Part shown: positions 1-10,474 of the stretch, one piece after another
Position numbering within the stretch: position 1 is the first letter of the stretch
Layout: each line of letters begins with the position of its first letter
NCBI RefSeq assembly: GCF_014643735.1
Contig: NZ_BMKA01000001.1
Span: 1,054,001 to 1,118,000 of the forward strand
Source: Neptunicoccus cionae
Lineage (GTDB): Bacteria > Pseudomonadota > Alphaproteobacteria > Rhodobacterales > Rhodobacteraceae
Reading direction: 5' to 3'
Length of the DNA stretch: 64,000 bases
Notes under the pieces: model-generated
What the model was told of the DNA's origin: nothing
The model's input: only the letters and a program-made list of their open reading frames with translations
Databases searched by the model: none
Program-made: the position numbers and the translations under genes

Positions 1-27
1 TTTTGCTGTTTTCGGACTGTCTGTCAT
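1..27 (-). CDS. gltA: citrate synthase, N-terminal fragment (truncated by window edge)
   Basis: Only the first nine codons are inside the window; they read MTDSPKTAK on the minus strand. The start at 27 is preceded by an AGAGAGG ribosome binding site, and a minus-strand TATAAT lies at 42-47. The N-terminus resembles roseobacter citrate synthases, and gltA often follows gltX in this family. The identification rests on nine residues plus synteny, so the existence of a start here is better supported than the product. Confidence 0.45.
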
Positions 28-94
28 GCGACCTCTCTATCATTATAGGCAGGCAATGGCCTGCGCATATTTATCCTCGGAACTGACGTGGGCT

Positions 95-1504
95 TCAGGC
101 GGGCGATGTCGCATCCTGAAGGCGGCCGAGGGTTTCCTCCTTGCCCAACGCAGCCATCATGTCAAAAACCGACGGCGACACTGTGCGCCCGGTTAAGGCC
201 GCGCGTAAGGGTTGCGCAATCTTTCCGAGTTTTAGATCTCTGGCTTGAGCAAAATCCTTCAAACAGGTCTCAAGTCCTTCGAGCGTCCATGTAGCATGCT
301 GCAATGCAGCGGTCAATTCTTTCAGTATGCCAAGGGATACCGAATCGAGCAGCTTTTCCGCTGCGGCATCTGGAGTGAACGGGCGGCTTCCCAAAATAAA
401 ATAGGCTTTCTCAAGCACATCCGTCAGTTTTTTCGACCGATCCCGCAGCAAAGGCAGCACATCGGCCACTTTTGCGCGGGCTTCTTCGTCCAGTTCATCC
501 TGTCCGGTGGCCCGCAGATAGGTTTGCAAATCCGCCAGTAGAACGTCATCCGGCGCGATGCCGATCTGATAGCCGCCCACATGATCCAGCTTCTTCAGGT
601 CCAGACGGGCAGGGGATTTGCCCAAGCCCTTGAAGTCGAACCACTCAACAGCCTGTTCGGTGGTGAACAGCTCGTCGTTGCCGTGGCTCCAGCCCAGACG
701 GGTCAGATAATTGCGCATGGTCGCGGGGGTATAGCCCATCTCGCGGTAGGCCTCCGCCCCAAGCGCGCCGTGCCGCTTGGACAGTTTCTTGCCATCGTCG
801 CCGTGGATCAGTGGAATATGGGCGAACACCGGAACTTTCCAGCCCATCGCACGGTAGATTAGGCTTTGGCGGCCTGCGTTAATCAAGTGATCATCACCGC
901 GAATGATATGGGTCACGCCCATGTCATAGTCATCCACAACAACCGCCAGCATATAGGTCGGCGTCCCGTCAGAGCGCAGCAGCACCATATCGTCGAGCGT
1001 ATCTGCCTGCCACTTAACGTCTTTTTGCACCTTGTCCTTGATCCGCACTTCGCCCTCGCGGGGGGCTTTCAGGCGGACTACAGACGGCAGATCCGGCGCA
1101 TCCGCAGGATCAGCGTCCCGCCACGGGCTTTGGTAAAGGGTTGATTCCCCTTTGGCGCGGGCGGCTTCGCGGAAAGCTTCGATTTCGTCCTGCGTCGCAT
1201 AACAGCGATAGGCTGTCCCATTGTCGAGCATGGCCTGCGCCACTTCGGCGTGACGGTGGCGGCGCTCAAACTGGCTGATCGCCTCACCGTCCCAATCGAG
1301 CCCCAGCCATTTCAACCCGTCATAGATCGCTGCTGTCGCTTCGGGTGTAGAGCGTTCGCGGTCCGTGTCTTCAATCCGCAGCAGGAATTTTCCACCCTGA
1401 TTGCGGGCATACAGCCAGTTGAACAAGGCGGTGCGCGCGCCCCCGATATGCAGGAAACCTGTGGGGGACGGGGCGAAACGGGTAACTACGGGAGTGTCGG
1501 ACAT
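95..1504 (-). CDS. gltX: glutamate--tRNA ligase
   Basis: Cytoplasmic class I aminoacyl-tRNA synthetase that charges tRNA(Glu), 469 residues, normal for the bacterial enzyme. The HIGH-type motif is HIGG at residues 19-22, in the context [12 protein letters not shown], and the KMSKS-type loop is KLSKRHG near residue 240. An in-frame start nine codons further upstream exists, but the ATG at 1504 begins the family-typical N-terminus [16 protein letters not shown]. It is divergent from comEC and is followed by gltA on the same strand; a 6-bp hairpin at 49-64 separates them. A GluQRS paralogue occurs at 52317-53168, but this copy is full length with the anticodon-binding C-terminal half. Confidence 0.97.
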   Translation of the reverse strand: MSDTPVVTRFAPSPTGFLHIGGARTALFNWLYARNQGGKFLLRIEDTDRERSTPEATAAIYDGLKWLGLDWDGEAISQFERRHRHAEVAQAMLDNGTAYRCYATQDEIEAFREAARAKGESTLYQSPWRDADPADAPDLPSVVRLKAPREGEVRIKDKVQKDVKWQADTLDDMVLLRSDGTPTYMLAVVVDDYDMGVTHIIRGDDHLINAGRQSLIYRAMGWKVPVFAHIPLIHGDDGKKLSKRHGALGAEAYREMGYTPATMRNYLTRLGWSHGNDELFTTEQAVEWFDFKGLGKSPARLDLKKLDHVGGYQIGIAPDDVLLADLQTYLRATGQDELDEEARAKVADVLPLLRDRSKKLTDVLEKAYFILGSRPFTPDAAAEKLLDSVSLGILKELTAALQHATWTLEGLETCLKDFAQARDLKLGKIAQPLRAALTGRTVSPSVFDMMAALGKEETLGRLQDATSPA

Positions 1505-1597
1505 CAGCAATCTTAACCTTTTGGAAACCAAGCGGGTGCAGGGTTGGCACTACATATTCCATAACGGCGGTAAAGGACAAGGCAACGATGGGCGGCG

Positions 1598-3652
1598 ATG
1601 GGGTTTGATCTTCTGGCAGAGGCACTGTTTGCGCAGCGTCACCGCTTTGGCTTGTGGGTTCCGGTCTGGTTGGGGCTTGGCGTTTCTGCGTATTTTTCCC
1701 TGCGATTTGAACCGGATGCATGGATTCTTTCAAGTGTGACGGGACTGGTGTTGATGGCTTTCCCACTCAGCCGGATCGGGCCGGACGTTATGCGCGTTCT
1801 TGTCTGGGTGCCCGCTTTGATTGCGCTTGGCTTTCTGGTCACAGCGGGGCGCGCCCGATTGGTCGCGGCCCCGAAACTCGGCTGGCACTATTACGGTTCG
1901 ATTGAGGGAACGATCGTGCATCTCGATCGCTCCGGTTCTGACAAGCCCCGTGTTACGCTGGCCGACCCCGTGCTGGAGCGAACGGCCCCGCAGCGCACCC
2001 CTGATCGGGTGCGGGTCTCGCTGCATTCCGAACTGGCAGGAACCGCGCTGAAACCGGGGGCGCGGATCATGCTCACGGCGAGCCTGTCGCCCCCCGCCGG
2101 TCCGGTCGAACCGGACGGTTTTGATTTCCAGCGCATGGCGTGGTTCAACCGGCTTGGCGCGGTGGGCTATGCCCGTGCGCCGCCCGTTCTGGCGGTTCCT
2201 GCCAACAATCGCGCCTTTGCGCTGCGGGTTTTTGCGCTTCGGATGCAGATGTCGCGGCATATCCAGCACCATATCCCCGGACGCACCGGGGCTTTTGCGG
2301 CAGCAATCATCACTGGCGACCGCTCGCAGATTGATCCAGTACTGTTGGCTGATCTGCGTCGTTCCAATCTCGCGCATCTTTTGGCGATTTCGGGCCTTCA
2401 TATGGGGCTGTTAACGGGATTCGTCTTTGCCTTGATCCGCCTTGGCATCGCTGCAGTCCCTTACCTGTCAGTGCGCGTGCAGGCCAAGAAGATCGGCGCG
2501 GTTGTGGCGCTGCTGGCGGGGGCCGGATATCTTTTGGTGTCAGGCGCCAATATCGCGACGCAACGGGCGTTTGTGATGGTGGCCGTGATGCTTGTCGCGG
2601 TGCTGCTAGAGCGGCCCGCAATCACCTTACGTGCAGTTGCAATCGCTGCGACCCTGATCTTGCTGTTCCGCCCCGAAAGCCTGTCTGGACCGGGGTTCCA
2701 GATGTCCTTTGCCGCAACCACCGCCCTTGTTGCGATGTTTGAGGCGTTGAACAAGTCCCGCGGATGGCAGGCGTTGCGTCAAAGTCGGTTCTGGCTGCTG
2801 TCCCCCTTTGCATCTCTGGTCATAGCCTCGGCTGTGGCGGGCGCGGCCACAGCGCCGTTTTCCGCGTTTCATTTCAATCAGATGGCCCAGTACGGTCTGC
2901 TTGCCAATCTGGCATCGGTTCCGGTGATGAGCCTGATCGTGATGCCTGCTGCCGTAATCGCCGGTGTCCTGACCTTGATCGGGCTAGAGAGCGGCGCATT
3001 TTGGGTGATGGGGCAGGGAATCGACTGGATTCTCGGCGTCGCCCATTTTGTGGCTTCCCAAGAGGGGGCGATCACGCGGATCAAATCAGGGCCTGTCTGG
3101 ACCTTGGGACTGGTCACTTCGGGCGCGTTGATCGTGGTCATCTGGCAAGGGGCGCTGTGCTGGGTCGGAGTGCCGGTGGCAATTCTTGGCCTTGTTTTCT
3201 GGGCATCTGCGGATCGACCGGATCTGCTACTGACCCACAACGGGCGAATGGCAGGACTACAGACAGAGCAGGGCCGCGCTGTGTCGCGGGCAAAAGGCAA
3301 CGGATTCGCAGCGATGAACTGGCTCGAAAATGATGGAGATGGCGCGGGTCAGGCGGAAGCGGCGGCAAGATTTGAACTTGATGGGGATGATTGGCGGGTG
3401 GCATTCAAAGGCACAACAGTCGCTTACCTATGGGGCAAAAAGCGAAGCGTAGCGGAGGTTCAATCCGCCTGCGATGCAGCAGACTTGCTTGTCGCTCCGC
3501 AGTGGACGGAGAAAATCACCGGCCCGTGTCAGGCCATCACAGCGGCAGAGCTTCGCAAGGGTGGGGCTGTAGCGATCAGCGTAGAACCGGAAGGTCTGAA
3601 AATAACAACCGCGCGACAGGTATCCGGCGCGCGATTGTGGAACATGCGATAG
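1598..3652 (+). CDS. comEC: ComEC/Rec2 family DNA uptake channel protein
   Basis: Predicted inner-membrane protein of 684 residues, similar to the channel that moves single-stranded DNA into the cytoplasm during transformation. It has N-terminal membrane spans (about residues 20-80), a soluble OB-like region (about 85-200), then the Competence domain with the hallmark LLAISGLHMGLLTG near residue 260 and many further spans to about residue 540. The C-terminal metallo-beta-lactamase-like part is short and I see no metal-binding HxHxD motif in it, as in other alphaproteobacterial forms. The ribosome binding site before 1598 is weak. It ends 18 nt from the convergent lexA. Whether the organism is competent cannot be read from this gene alone. 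Confidence 0.9.
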   Translation: MGFDLLAEALFAQRHRFGLWVPVWLGLGVSAYFSLRFEPDAWILSSVTGLVLMAFPLSRIGPDVMRVLVWVPALIALGFLVTAGRARLVAAPKLGWHYYGSIEGTIVHLDRSGSDKPRVTLADPVLERTAPQRTPDRVRVSLHSELAGTALKPGARIMLTASLSPPAGPVEPDGFDFQRMAWFNRLGAVGYARAPPVLAVPANNRAFALRVFALRMQMSRHIQHHIPGRTGAFAAAIITGDRSQIDPVLLADLRRSNLAHLLAISGLHMGLLTGFVFALIRLGIAAVPYLSVRVQAKKIGAVVALLAGAGYLLVSGANIATQRAFVMVAVMLVAVLLERPAITLRAVAIAATLILLFRPESLSGPGFQMSFAATTALVAMFEALNKSRGWQALRQSRFWLLSPFASLVIASAVAGAATAPFSAFHFNQMAQYGLLANLASVPVMSLIVMPAAVIAGVLTLIGLESGAFWVMGQGIDWILGVAHFVASQEGAITRIKSGPVWTLGLVTSGALIVVIWQGALCWVGVPVAILGLVFWASADRPDLLLTHNGRMAGLQTEQGRAVSRAKGNGFAAMNWLENDGDGAGQAEAAARFELDGDDWRVAFKGTTVAYLWGKKRSVAEVQSACDAADLLVAPQWTEKITGPCQAITAAELRKGGAVAISVEPEGLKITTARQVSGARLWNMR

Positions 3653-3670
3653 CCCTGCAGGGCCGGTGGC

Positions 3671-4360
3671 TTAGTAAGTGCGGATCAATCCGACCAGTTT
3701 GCCCTGAACCTTCACCTGATCATCCCGATAAACGCGGGTTTCATAGGCCGGGTTGGCCGCTTCCAGCGCAATGGCGGAGCCTTTCTTGCGCAGACGCTTC
3801 AAAGTGGCTTCTTGATCATCGACCAGTGCCACAACGATATCGCCGTTTTCCGCGTCGGACTGTTCGTGGATGACCACAATGTCACCTTCGTTAATCCCGG
3901 CGTCGATCATGGAATCGCCTTTGACCTCTAGCGCATAGTGGGAGCCCTGGTTGTGCATCATCCCGCCCGGCACAGCCACATGGCTGGTGGCGTGCTGGAT
4001 TGCCTCAATCGGGGTACCCGCAGCGATGCGGCCCATAATCGGCAGGGATTGCGCATCTATTTTGGACACAGGAAGGGCTTCACGGGGCGGCGGTGGCGGT
4101 GCGGAGCCTTCAATCACGCGGGGTTTGAAGCCGCCGGAGTCAATAGAATCGGGAAGACGCACAATTTCGATTGCACGGGCGCGGTGGGCAAGCCGGCGGA
4201 TAAATCCGCGTTCCTCCAGCGCAGTGATCAGGCGGTGGATGCCGGACTTGGAACGCAAGTCCAGTGCTTCCTTCATTTCGTCAAAAGAGGGGGGAACGCC
4301 GTCCTTTTGCATCCGGCTGTGTATAAACTCCAGCAAATCCATCTGCTTACGAGTGAGCAT
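3671..4360 (-). CDS. lexA: LexA SOS repressor, self-cleaving
   Basis: Transcriptional repressor of the SOS regulon, 229 residues. The N-terminal winged helix (about 1-65) is followed by a Pro-rich linker (PPPPPRE, about 88-95) and an S24 peptidase domain. The cleavage site is Ala114-Gly115 (IAAGTP), with the catalytic Ser150 (KGDSM) and Lys188 (ATLKRL). The ATG at 4360 was chosen because AGGAGG lies at 4365-4370; an in-frame start 14 codons upstream would overlap the operator. A perfect GTTC-N7-GTTC box at 4405-4419 lies upstream, so it is autoregulated. It follows moeA with a 111-nt gap and therefore has its own promoter. Confidence 0.97.
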   Translation of the reverse strand: MLTRKQMDLLEFIHSRMQKDGVPPSFDEMKEALDLRSKSGIHRLITALEERGFIRRLAHRARAIEIVRLPDSIDSGGFKPRVIEGSAPPPPPREALPVSKIDAQSLPIMGRIAAGTPIEAIQHATSHVAVPGGMMHNQGSHYALEVKGDSMIDAGINEGDIVVIHEQSDAENGDIVVALVDDQEATLKRLRKKGSAIALEAANPAYETRVYRDDQVKVQGKLVGLIRTY

Positions 4361-4384
4361 AATATCCTCCTGTTTCGCGCGTTT

Positions 4385-4419
4385 GTTCGCTTCTGTTCCC
4401 ACATGTTCTACAAGCGTTC
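4385..4419 (-). promoter_or_regulatory. lexA SOS operator: four phased GTTC units
   Basis: Four GTTC tetramers begin at 4385, 4395, 4405 and 4416. The last two form the exact alphaproteobacterial LexA box GTTC-N7-GTTC (4405-4419); the first two intervals have a 6-nt spacer, so all four sit one helical turn apart. The array lies 25-59 nt upstream of the lexA start. Autoregulation by LexA is established for the family; cooperative use of the extra half-sites is inference. Confidence 0.9.
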
Positions 4420-4471
4420 CTGTTTTGTGTCAAAACCTATTTTCAACTATAGGCCGGAACGCAGTGTGGAG

Positions 4472-5656
4472 TTACAGGCGAATGAAGGGGACCATTTCAC
4501 CGGCCTTGCGCGGTGGATCGTCCGGGTCGCGCACCAAAAGGGCATCCGCGCGGGACAGCACCGAGAGAAGCGAACTGTCTTGCCGCGCCTCGGGCGTGCA
4601 GGTCAGAACACCGTCTTCAATGGAAAGCTGCGCGCGCATGTAATGGCTGCGCGGCCCGTTCTGCCCCATATCCCGCCCAAGACGCGCCACTTTGCGGGGC
4701 ATCGCCTGTTTGCCAAGGCCAAGCATCGCCCGTAACGCAGGGATCAGAAATACGGTGCCGCACACCATTGAACTAACCGGATTGCCGGGCAGTCCGATCA
4801 TCGCAGTATGGCCGAGTTGTCCTGCCATAAGCGGTTTTCCCGGACGCATGGCGACTTTGTAAAAGGCCTGTTCCAAACCGGCCTCTGTCGCGACTTGGCG
4901 GACCAGATCATGATCGCCAACAGATGCACCGCCGAGCGTTACGATCGCGTCCGCGTCAGACCCCAGATCGAGCACAGCGCGCAGGGCATCCGGATTATCA
5001 GCGGCAATCGGCAGGATGCGGGCAATCCCGCCATTTGCTTCGATCAGGGCTTTTAACCCGAAGTTATTGCTGGAAATAATCTGACTGGGGCCTGGGGTTT
5101 CGCCCGGCATGACCAGTTCGTCGCCCGTGGCTACCAAAGCGATCACAGGTTTGCGGCGCACCACCACAAACGGGCAGTTCATGGAAGCGAGTAAGGCAAT
5201 ATCCCCCGCAGACAGAATGCGGGGCGCGGACATCACGTCACCGGCTTTAAAATCGCCACCGGCAGGGCGGATAAAGAAGCTCGGGTCCAGAGTATCGCCC
5301 ACTGTGATGACATCGCCGTCCCGCGTGCAGTCTTCCTGAATAAGGATGCGATCAACGCCCTGTGGCACCGGAGCGCCGGTGAATATTCGCACGGCTTTAC
5401 CGCTTTGAACCGATCCATCGAACCCGCCACCAGCGGCGCTTTCACCGATCACTTGCAGTTGCGCACCTGTCGCCAGATCGCCGTTCTGCACCCCGTAGCC
5501 ATCCATAGCGGAGGACGCGAACGGCGGTTGGCTGAAGGCGGCAACAGCGTCACGCGCCAGCACCCGACCTGCCGCTTCGCGCAGGGGTACGGTTTCGCAT
5601 TCCAAGGGCGCAAACAGGTTAAGAACCTTCTCAAGCGCCTGTGCAACGCTGATCAT
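4472..5656 (-). CDS. moeA: molybdopterin molybdotransferase MoeA
   Basis: Inserts molybdate into adenylylated molybdopterin, the last step of molybdenum cofactor synthesis; 394 residues, usual for the family. The N-terminus carries the typical [11 protein letters not shown] segment near residues 45-55, the central MoCF-like domain has [12 protein letters not shown] (about 235-250), and the C-terminal beta domain follows (about 320-394). Its start overlaps the moaC stop by four bases, indicating translational coupling in a trpG-trpD-trpC-moaC-moeA operon read leftward. Confidence 0.95.
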   Translation of the reverse strand: MISVAQALEKVLNLFAPLECETVPLREAAGRVLARDAVAAFSQPPFASSAMDGYGVQNGDLATGAQLQVIGESAAGGGFDGSVQSGKAVRIFTGAPVPQGVDRILIQEDCTRDGDVITVGDTLDPSFFIRPAGGDFKAGDVMSAPRILSAGDIALLASMNCPFVVVRRKPVIALVATGDELVMPGETPGPSQIISSNNFGLKALIEANGGIARILPIAADNPDALRAVLDLGSDADAIVTLGGASVGDHDLVRQVATEAGLEQAFYKVAMRPGKPLMAGQLGHTAMIGLPGNPVSSMVCGTVFLIPALRAMLGLGKQAMPRKVARLGRDMGQNGPRSHYMRAQLSIEDGVLTCTPEARQDSSLLSVLSRADALLVRDPDDPPRKAGEMVPFIRL

Positions 5657-6123
5657 TCGGATTCAAACCGGCCGGACTTGCCGCCGTCTTTAAGAACGAC
5701 CCTTACATCGCTGATTTGCATCGTTTTGTCGACGGCTTTCACCATATCGTAAACCGTCAAGGCTGCCACGTTAACAGCTGTCAGGGCTTCCATTTCAACA
5801 CCGGTCTGGCCGGTGGTTTTGACAGTCGCTTCGATCATTACGCCATCGTCTGTCACCTCAAGATCCAGCGAAACCTTAGAGATCGCCAGCGGGTGACACA
5901 GCGGGATCAGGTCCGACGTTTTCTTGGCCCCCATAATCCCTGCCAGCCGCGCGACAGCCAGAACATCGCCTTTCTTGGCGCGTCCCTCTTCGATCATGGC
6001 GCGGGTCTCTGCGTTCATGATCACACGGCCTTTGGCGACAGCGACACGGCTGGTCACGGGTTTTTCCGACACATCCACCATATGGGCCGCGCCGGAGTCA
6101 TCAAAATGGGTCAGTTTAGCCAT
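5653..6123 (-). CDS. moaC: cyclic pyranopterin monophosphate synthase MoaC
   Basis: Catalyses formation of cyclic pyranopterin monophosphate in molybdenum cofactor synthesis; 156 residues, standard length. The conserved stretches [10 protein letters not shown] (about 73-82) and [10 protein letters not shown] (about 112-121) carry the active-site His and Glu residues. I chose the ATG at 6123 (MAKLTHFD) over an in-frame start 14 codons upstream because that N-terminus matches the family and lies just after the trpC stop at 6134. It overlaps moeA by four bases. Confidence 0.96.
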   Translation of the reverse strand: MAKLTHFDDSGAAHMVDVSEKPVTSRVAVAKGRVIMNAETRAMIEEGRAKKGDVLAVARLAGIMGAKKTSDLIPLCHPLAISKVSLDLEVTDDGVMIEATVKTTGQTGVEMEALTAVNVAALTVYDMVKAVDKTMQISDVRVVLKDGGKSGRFESE

Positions 6124-6133
6124 GATCCACCCG

Positions 6134-6946
6134 TTACATTGCCTGCGGTGCCCAAGGGCTCGCAATTAGGTCGCGGGTGGCTTTGGTCACGTCATCCTGC
6201 CGCATCAGGGATTCGCCGATCAGGAAGCAGCGCACGCCGAATTTGGCGAGGTTCGCGAGGTCTTCCTTGGTGTTCAACCCGCTTTCGGAAATCAACAACC
6301 GTTCCGCAGGCGCGTAACGGGCCAGCGTGGTCGATGTTTCAAGCGATGTTTCAAAGGTTTTCAAGTCACGGTTGTTGATGCCAAGCAGCGGAGAGCGCAA
6401 ATGGGCAGCGCGGTCCAGTTCGGCGCGGTCGTGGATTTCCACTAGAACATCCATTCCATATTCAAACGCGGCGTTTTCCAGTTCCTGCGCCTGCGTGTCT
6501 GACACGCTGGCCATGACGATCAGAATGCAATCTGCACCCCATGCGCGGGCTTGGGCAACCTGATAGGTGTCATACATGAAATCCTTGCGCAGGCAGGGCA
6601 GGTCGCAGGCATCGCGCGCCTGTGTCAGATACTCCGGTGCGCCCTGAAAGGACGGTGTGTCGGTCAGCACGGACAAACAGGTCGCGCCGCCTTCGGCATA
6701 AGCTGTGGCCAACGCAGCGGGATCGAAATCCTCGCGGATGACGCCTTTGGACGGGCTGGCTTTTTTTACTTCTGCAATCAGGCCGTAACCACCAGACTGT
6801 GCGCTTGATTTCAAAGCATCCGCAAAGCCGCGGGGCGAAGATTGCTCGTCTGCCAGTGATTCAAGCTCTGCCAGAGATACCTCTTCTTTGGCAGCGGCGA
6901 TTTCTTCCAGTTTATAGGCTTTGATTTTTTCGAGAATATCAGTCAT
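6134..6946 (-). CDS. trpC: indole-3-glycerol phosphate synthase
   Basis: Fourth step of tryptophan synthesis, a single (beta/alpha)8 barrel of 270 residues not fused to TrpF. The catalytic Lys lies in [14 protein letters not shown] (about residues 54-67), with LRKDFMYD (about 119-126) and the phosphate-binding ISESGL (about 220-225) also present. The start overlaps the trpD stop by eight bases, so TrpD and TrpC are probably translationally coupled. Confidence 0.97.
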   Translation of the reverse strand: MTDILEKIKAYKLEEIAAAKEEVSLAELESLADEQSSPRGFADALKSSAQSGGYGLIAEVKKASPSKGVIREDFDPAALATAYAEGGATCLSVLTDTPSFQGAPEYLTQARDACDLPCLRKDFMYDTYQVAQARAWGADCILIVMASVSDTQAQELENAAFEYGMDVLVEIHDRAELDRAAHLRSPLLGINNRDLKTFETSLETSTTLARYAPAERLLISESGLNTKEDLANLAKFGVRCFLIGESLMRQDDVTKATRDLIASPWAPQAM

Positions 6947-7964
6947 CTGCTGCCTCTGTCGTTATTTTTGCCAGCGCGTCCAGCTTGGCGGCTGCTGCGC
7001 CACTGTCTATGCTTTGGGCCGCGACTTCAACGCCTTGACGCAGATTTTCTGCCTTATCTGCAACGACTAACGCGGCGGCAGTGTTTAAAAGCACCGCATC
7101 GCGGTAGGCTGACGCTTCCCCGGCCAACAGCGCCTTTAGCGCAGCGGCGTTATGGGCGGGATCGCCCCCGACGATCGCTTCAAACGGATGCACCGGAAGT
7201 CCTGCATCCTCGGGCGAGATTTCTGTATCAGTGACCGTTCCGTTTTCCAGTTTGGCCACCCAAGTCGGACCCGCGATAGAGATCTCGTCCGTTCCGTCAG
7301 ACCCATGCACGAGCCACGCCTTATCCGAGCCGAGTTGCTGGAGAACTTCGGCCATCGGGCGGATCATTTCGCGGGAAAACGCGCCGGTCAGCTGGCGCTT
7401 TACACCGGCGGGGTTGGTCAGCGGGCCGAGAATGTTGAAAATTGTGCGGGTGCCGAGCGCTTGGCGGGCGGGCATCACATGGCGGGTGGCCGGGTGGTGC
7501 ATCGGGGCCATCATAAAGCCGATCCCAACGGAATTGATCGCCTGCTCCACGACTTTCGGACCAACCATAACTTCAACGCCCAATTGGCCAAGTGCATCTG
7601 CGGTGCCAGATTTGGACGACAGGTTGCGGTTGCCGTGTTTGGCAACGACCACACCGGCACCTGCGGTAACAATGGCTGTCGCGGTGGAGATGTTCAGGGT
7701 GGATTTTCCATCCCCGCCGGTGCCAACAATGTCGATTGCGCCTACGGGGGCGCTGACTTTGAGGCACTTTGCGCGCATCACTGCGGCAGCGGCGGCGTAT
7801 TCTTCAACGGTTTCGCCCCGTGTGCGCAGGACCATAAGAAACCCGCCGATCTGTTCTGGCGTTGCATCGCCTTCCATGATGGTGGTGAAGGCGGCTTCTG
7901 CTTCTGCGCGGCTAAGAGGGGCGTCGATGGCTTTGGCAATCAGGGTCTTTAGCGGCGTGCTCAT
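6939..7964 (-). CDS. trpD: anthranilate phosphoribosyltransferase
   Basis: Transfers phosphoribosyl from PRPP to anthranilate; 341 residues. Key motifs are the PRPP-binding [15 protein letters not shown] (about 82-96) and [12 protein letters not shown] (about 110-121), all intact. It overlaps trpG upstream by four bases and trpC downstream by eight. Unlike enterobacterial TrpGD it is not fused to the glutamine amidotransferase. Confidence 0.97.
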   Translation of the reverse strand: MSTPLKTLIAKAIDAPLSRAEAEAAFTTIMEGDATPEQIGGFLMVLRTRGETVEEYAAAAAVMRAKCLKVSAPVGAIDIVGTGGDGKSTLNISTATAIVTAGAGVVVAKHGNRNLSSKSGTADALGQLGVEVMVGPKVVEQAINSVGIGFMMAPMHHPATRHVMPARQALGTRTIFNILGPLTNPAGVKRQLTGAFSREMIRPMAEVLQQLGSDKAWLVHGSDGTDEISIAGPTWVAKLENGTVTDTEISPEDAGLPVHPFEAIVGGDPAHNAAALKALLAGEASAYRDAVLLNTAAALVVADKAENLRQGVEVAAQSIDSGAAAAKLDALAKITTEAADD

Positions 7965-8542
7965 GCGGGTTCCATTGCGGTCTTGAGGAAATTGTTCAAC
8001 AGCGCGTGTCCCTGTTGCGAAGCTATGCTTTCGGGATGGAACTGCACGCCGTGTATTGGCAGGGTTTTATGGGCAAGCCCCATGATGGTGCCGTCTTCCA
8101 GCCATGCGGTGACTTCTAGTTCGTCGGGCAGGCTTTCCCGTTCTACCACCAACGAATGATAGCGCGTTGCCTCAAACGGGGCAGGCAGGCCGGCAAAAAC
8201 AGAAGCGCCCTTGTGGTGCATTCTCCCCATTTTGCCATGGACGATTTCATGACAGCGGACCACTTTGCCGCCAAAGGCCTGACCGATCACCTGATGGCCA
8301 AGGCATACCCCCAATAGCGGCGTTTCGGTTTCAGCAGCGGCTTTCACGAGATCAAGGCAGATGCCAGCCTGATCCGGATCGCAAGGGCCGGGGGACAGCA
8401 GGATCATGTCGGGCTTCATATCCATTGCATCCTGAACCGTGATCTCGTCGTTGCGTTTGACCACCGTTTGCGCCCCCAGTTCCCCCACATAATGCACCAG
8501 ATTATAGGTGAAACTGTCGTAATTATCGATCAAAAGCAGCAT
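7961..8542 (-). CDS. trpG: anthranilate synthase component II, glutamine amidotransferase
   Basis: Supplies ammonia from glutamine to TrpE; 193 residues. Class I amidotransferase motifs: nucleophile Cys in [10 protein letters not shown] (about 79-88), the LLSPGPCDP oxyanion strand (about 50-58), and the catalytic His and Glu in VQFHPES (about 168-174). The start at 8542 ([14 protein letters not shown]) matches the family, whereas the in-frame extension of 21 codons does not. First gene of the leftward operon; its partner trpE is about 2 kb away in a separate unit. Confidence 0.97.
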   Translation of the reverse strand: MLLLIDNYDSFTYNLVHYVGELGAQTVVKRNDEITVQDAMDMKPDMILLSPGPCDPDQAGICLDLVKAAAETETPLLGVCLGHQVIGQAFGGKVVRCHEIVHGKMGRMHHKGASVFAGLPAPFEATRYHSLVVERESLPDELEVTAWLEDGTIMGLAHKTLPIHGVQFHPESIASQQGHALLNNFLKTAMEPA

Positions 8543-8699
8543 TTTGCCCGTCCTCAACATCGGTGATTTAGGGGGATGATCCCTGTGGTGAATTGCGCTA
8601 TACATTGCTCATGGGCGTGCGCAGAGGTCAAGGGCAGCGAACCAAGAAAAGACACGCACGATTGCAGGCAAATGATATAAAAGGCGCAAGAGGCTTATA

Positions 8700-10442
8700 A
8701 TGGCAAACTGGGGTAAAACCGCAGGAGTTGTGTCCGGACTGGCCGTCGGGCTGACATCTGGTGTCTTTTTGGCGGCACTCAATCCGATCCTGCCCAAAAC
8801 CGACACCACCACTGTTTCAAATGCACCCGAGCAAGCCGCCGGAGCGCCGTCATCCGCTGCTAATGTAACAGACAGCACCTCTGTGGTGCAGGGGGCCGGG
8901 ACCCAAGACAGCAGCACCGACGCAGACCAATCCCCGACACTGGCGCTGGGTAAGACCGGCAGTTCGACAGAGCCACCGTCACTGGATCAATCGCCCCGCG
9001 AGGTTGTTACTGTTGATCAGCAGGACAACGCCCCAACCAGTGTTGATGCGGCGCGCCAGCGCACGGTGAATGCCGACGTGGCTGTGCTGACACCAACGAC
9101 GCAAGTGCCGTCTGAAACAGAACTCTCTATCACTATGCCGGTAGAGGCAGACACGCCCGAAACCACGGAACTGGCCCTTATCAATCCTGATGACGGTGCC
9201 GAAATCCAGCCGACGGTATCGTCTGATCCGGCAGACCCTGTGATAATGCGCCGTCCCTCGGCAGAGACCGCAGGGCCCGATGCGCTGGTACCTGAAACGG
9301 ACGAAGGCGGCGCTGATGTACCACGCTTGAACGCGGACGGAACGGTGGAGCGTCAGGAAATTAGCGACTCGCGCAAGATCGGCGTTCTGGAAGATGCGGC
9401 CAGCCTGCTGCCGCAGCTTGATACTGAACCAGATGTGATTCTAGCAACCAAACCGGAACCGGAAGCGGCGCGAACGCCAGTGCGTATTTTGCCAATCGTA
9501 CCTGATGCCAGCGACGAAGAAATCGCAGAACCGGCGCCCCGCGGGGAAACAGTGCGCAGCGCCGTATTCAGCCCGACCGCCCAACCCAACACCTCTGGAA
9601 CATTTGCAACGCTCGGTTCGCGTTTGCCAACCATCGGGGACAGTGGCGAAAACGGTATCTCTACCTTGGGCCAATCCGCAATCAGCAAGCGGATTCCGAC
9701 GATAGGGGATGATGAACCGGTGCTCTCGGGGCAGATTGCAACACCCGAAATCGGCGCGTTGCGGGCAAATGCCAATGACTTTACCCCAACTGGAAAGCCG
9801 CTGGTTTCCGTTGTTCTGCTCGACAACGGGCAGATCGAAGAGAAACTGTCCAAATTCTCGCGGCTCGGTTTGCCCCTGGCGATTGCCATTCCGGTGGATC
9901 AACCCAACGTCCCGGCCAAGGCGCGGGCCTACCGGAATGCAGGTTTCGAAGTGTTGGCACTAAGCCCGCGTGATGTGAAACTTTCCTTGCCAGGTGGACA
10001 GACCGAAGATCAGGTGGCCGCCTTGCTGGAGCAGTTTTTTACCTTGATGCCAGAAGCCATTGGGCTGATTGATCGACCCGAAGCGTTGATGCAACGGGAC
10101 CAGCGGCTGGTCCGCTCGGTTGTGGGATATTTTGCGCAGACCGGTCACGGGATCATCACTTATGCGGGCGGGCTGAACGCGGCGCCCCGCCTTGCGGATC
10201 AACAAGATGTGGCCTTTGGTTTGGTCAGTCACATTTTGAATGGCGCAGAGGATACGGAAACGGTTGTGTCCGGATATCTGAACCGTGCGGCGCGCACAGC
10301 ACGGAGCAAGGGCAGTTCGATCGTGCTCGCGATTCCAAATGATGAAACCCTGACGGCGCTGTTGAACTGGTCTTTGGGGATCAACGCGCGCACTGTTAGC
10401 TTTGCACCGGTGTCTGCTGCGCTGATGGCGGGCAACCCATAG
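8700..10442 (+). CDS. divergent polysaccharide deacetylase (YibQ/DUF610-like), membrane-anchored
   Basis: 580 residues. One N-terminal membrane segment (about 7-27, TAGVVSGLAVGLTSGVFLAAL) is followed by some 330 residues of Asp/Glu/Pro/Ser/Thr-rich low-complexity sequence. A C-terminal domain (about 365-578, starting VSVVLLDNG) has the fold signature of the divergent polysaccharide deacetylase family. The long linker suggests a periplasmic enzyme domain held away from the inner membrane. It lies alone and rightward between trpG and trpE, a position common in Rhodobacteraceae. Substrate unknown; an envelope polysaccharide or peptidoglycan role is only inferred. Confidence 0.8.
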   Translation: MANWGKTAGVVSGLAVGLTSGVFLAALNPILPKTDTTTVSNAPEQAAGAPSSAANVTDSTSVVQGAGTQDSSTDADQSPTLALGKTGSSTEPPSLDQSPREVVTVDQQDNAPTSVDAARQRTVNADVAVLTPTTQVPSETELSITMPVEADTPETTELALINPDDGAEIQPTVSSDPADPVIMRRPSAETAGPDALVPETDEGGADVPRLNADGTVERQEISDSRKIGVLEDAASLLPQLDTEPDVILATKPEPEAARTPVRILPIVPDASDEEIAEPAPRGETVRSAVFSPTAQPNTSGTFATLGSRLPTIGDSGENGISTLGQSAISKRIPTIGDDEPVLSGQIATPEIGALRANANDFTPTGKPLVSVVLLDNGQIEEKLSKFSRLGLPLAIAIPVDQPNVPAKARAYRNAGFEVLALSPRDVKLSLPGGQTEDQVAALLEQFFTLMPEAIGLIDRPEALMQRDQRLVRSVVGYFAQTGHGIITYAGGLNAAPRLADQQDVAFGLVSHILNGAEDTETVVSGYLNRAARTARSKGSSIVLAIPNDETLTALLNWSLGINARTVSFAPVSAALMAGNP

Positions 10443-10474
10443 GGCCCCCCGCCACCGTTTATCGTTAAGAAGCG

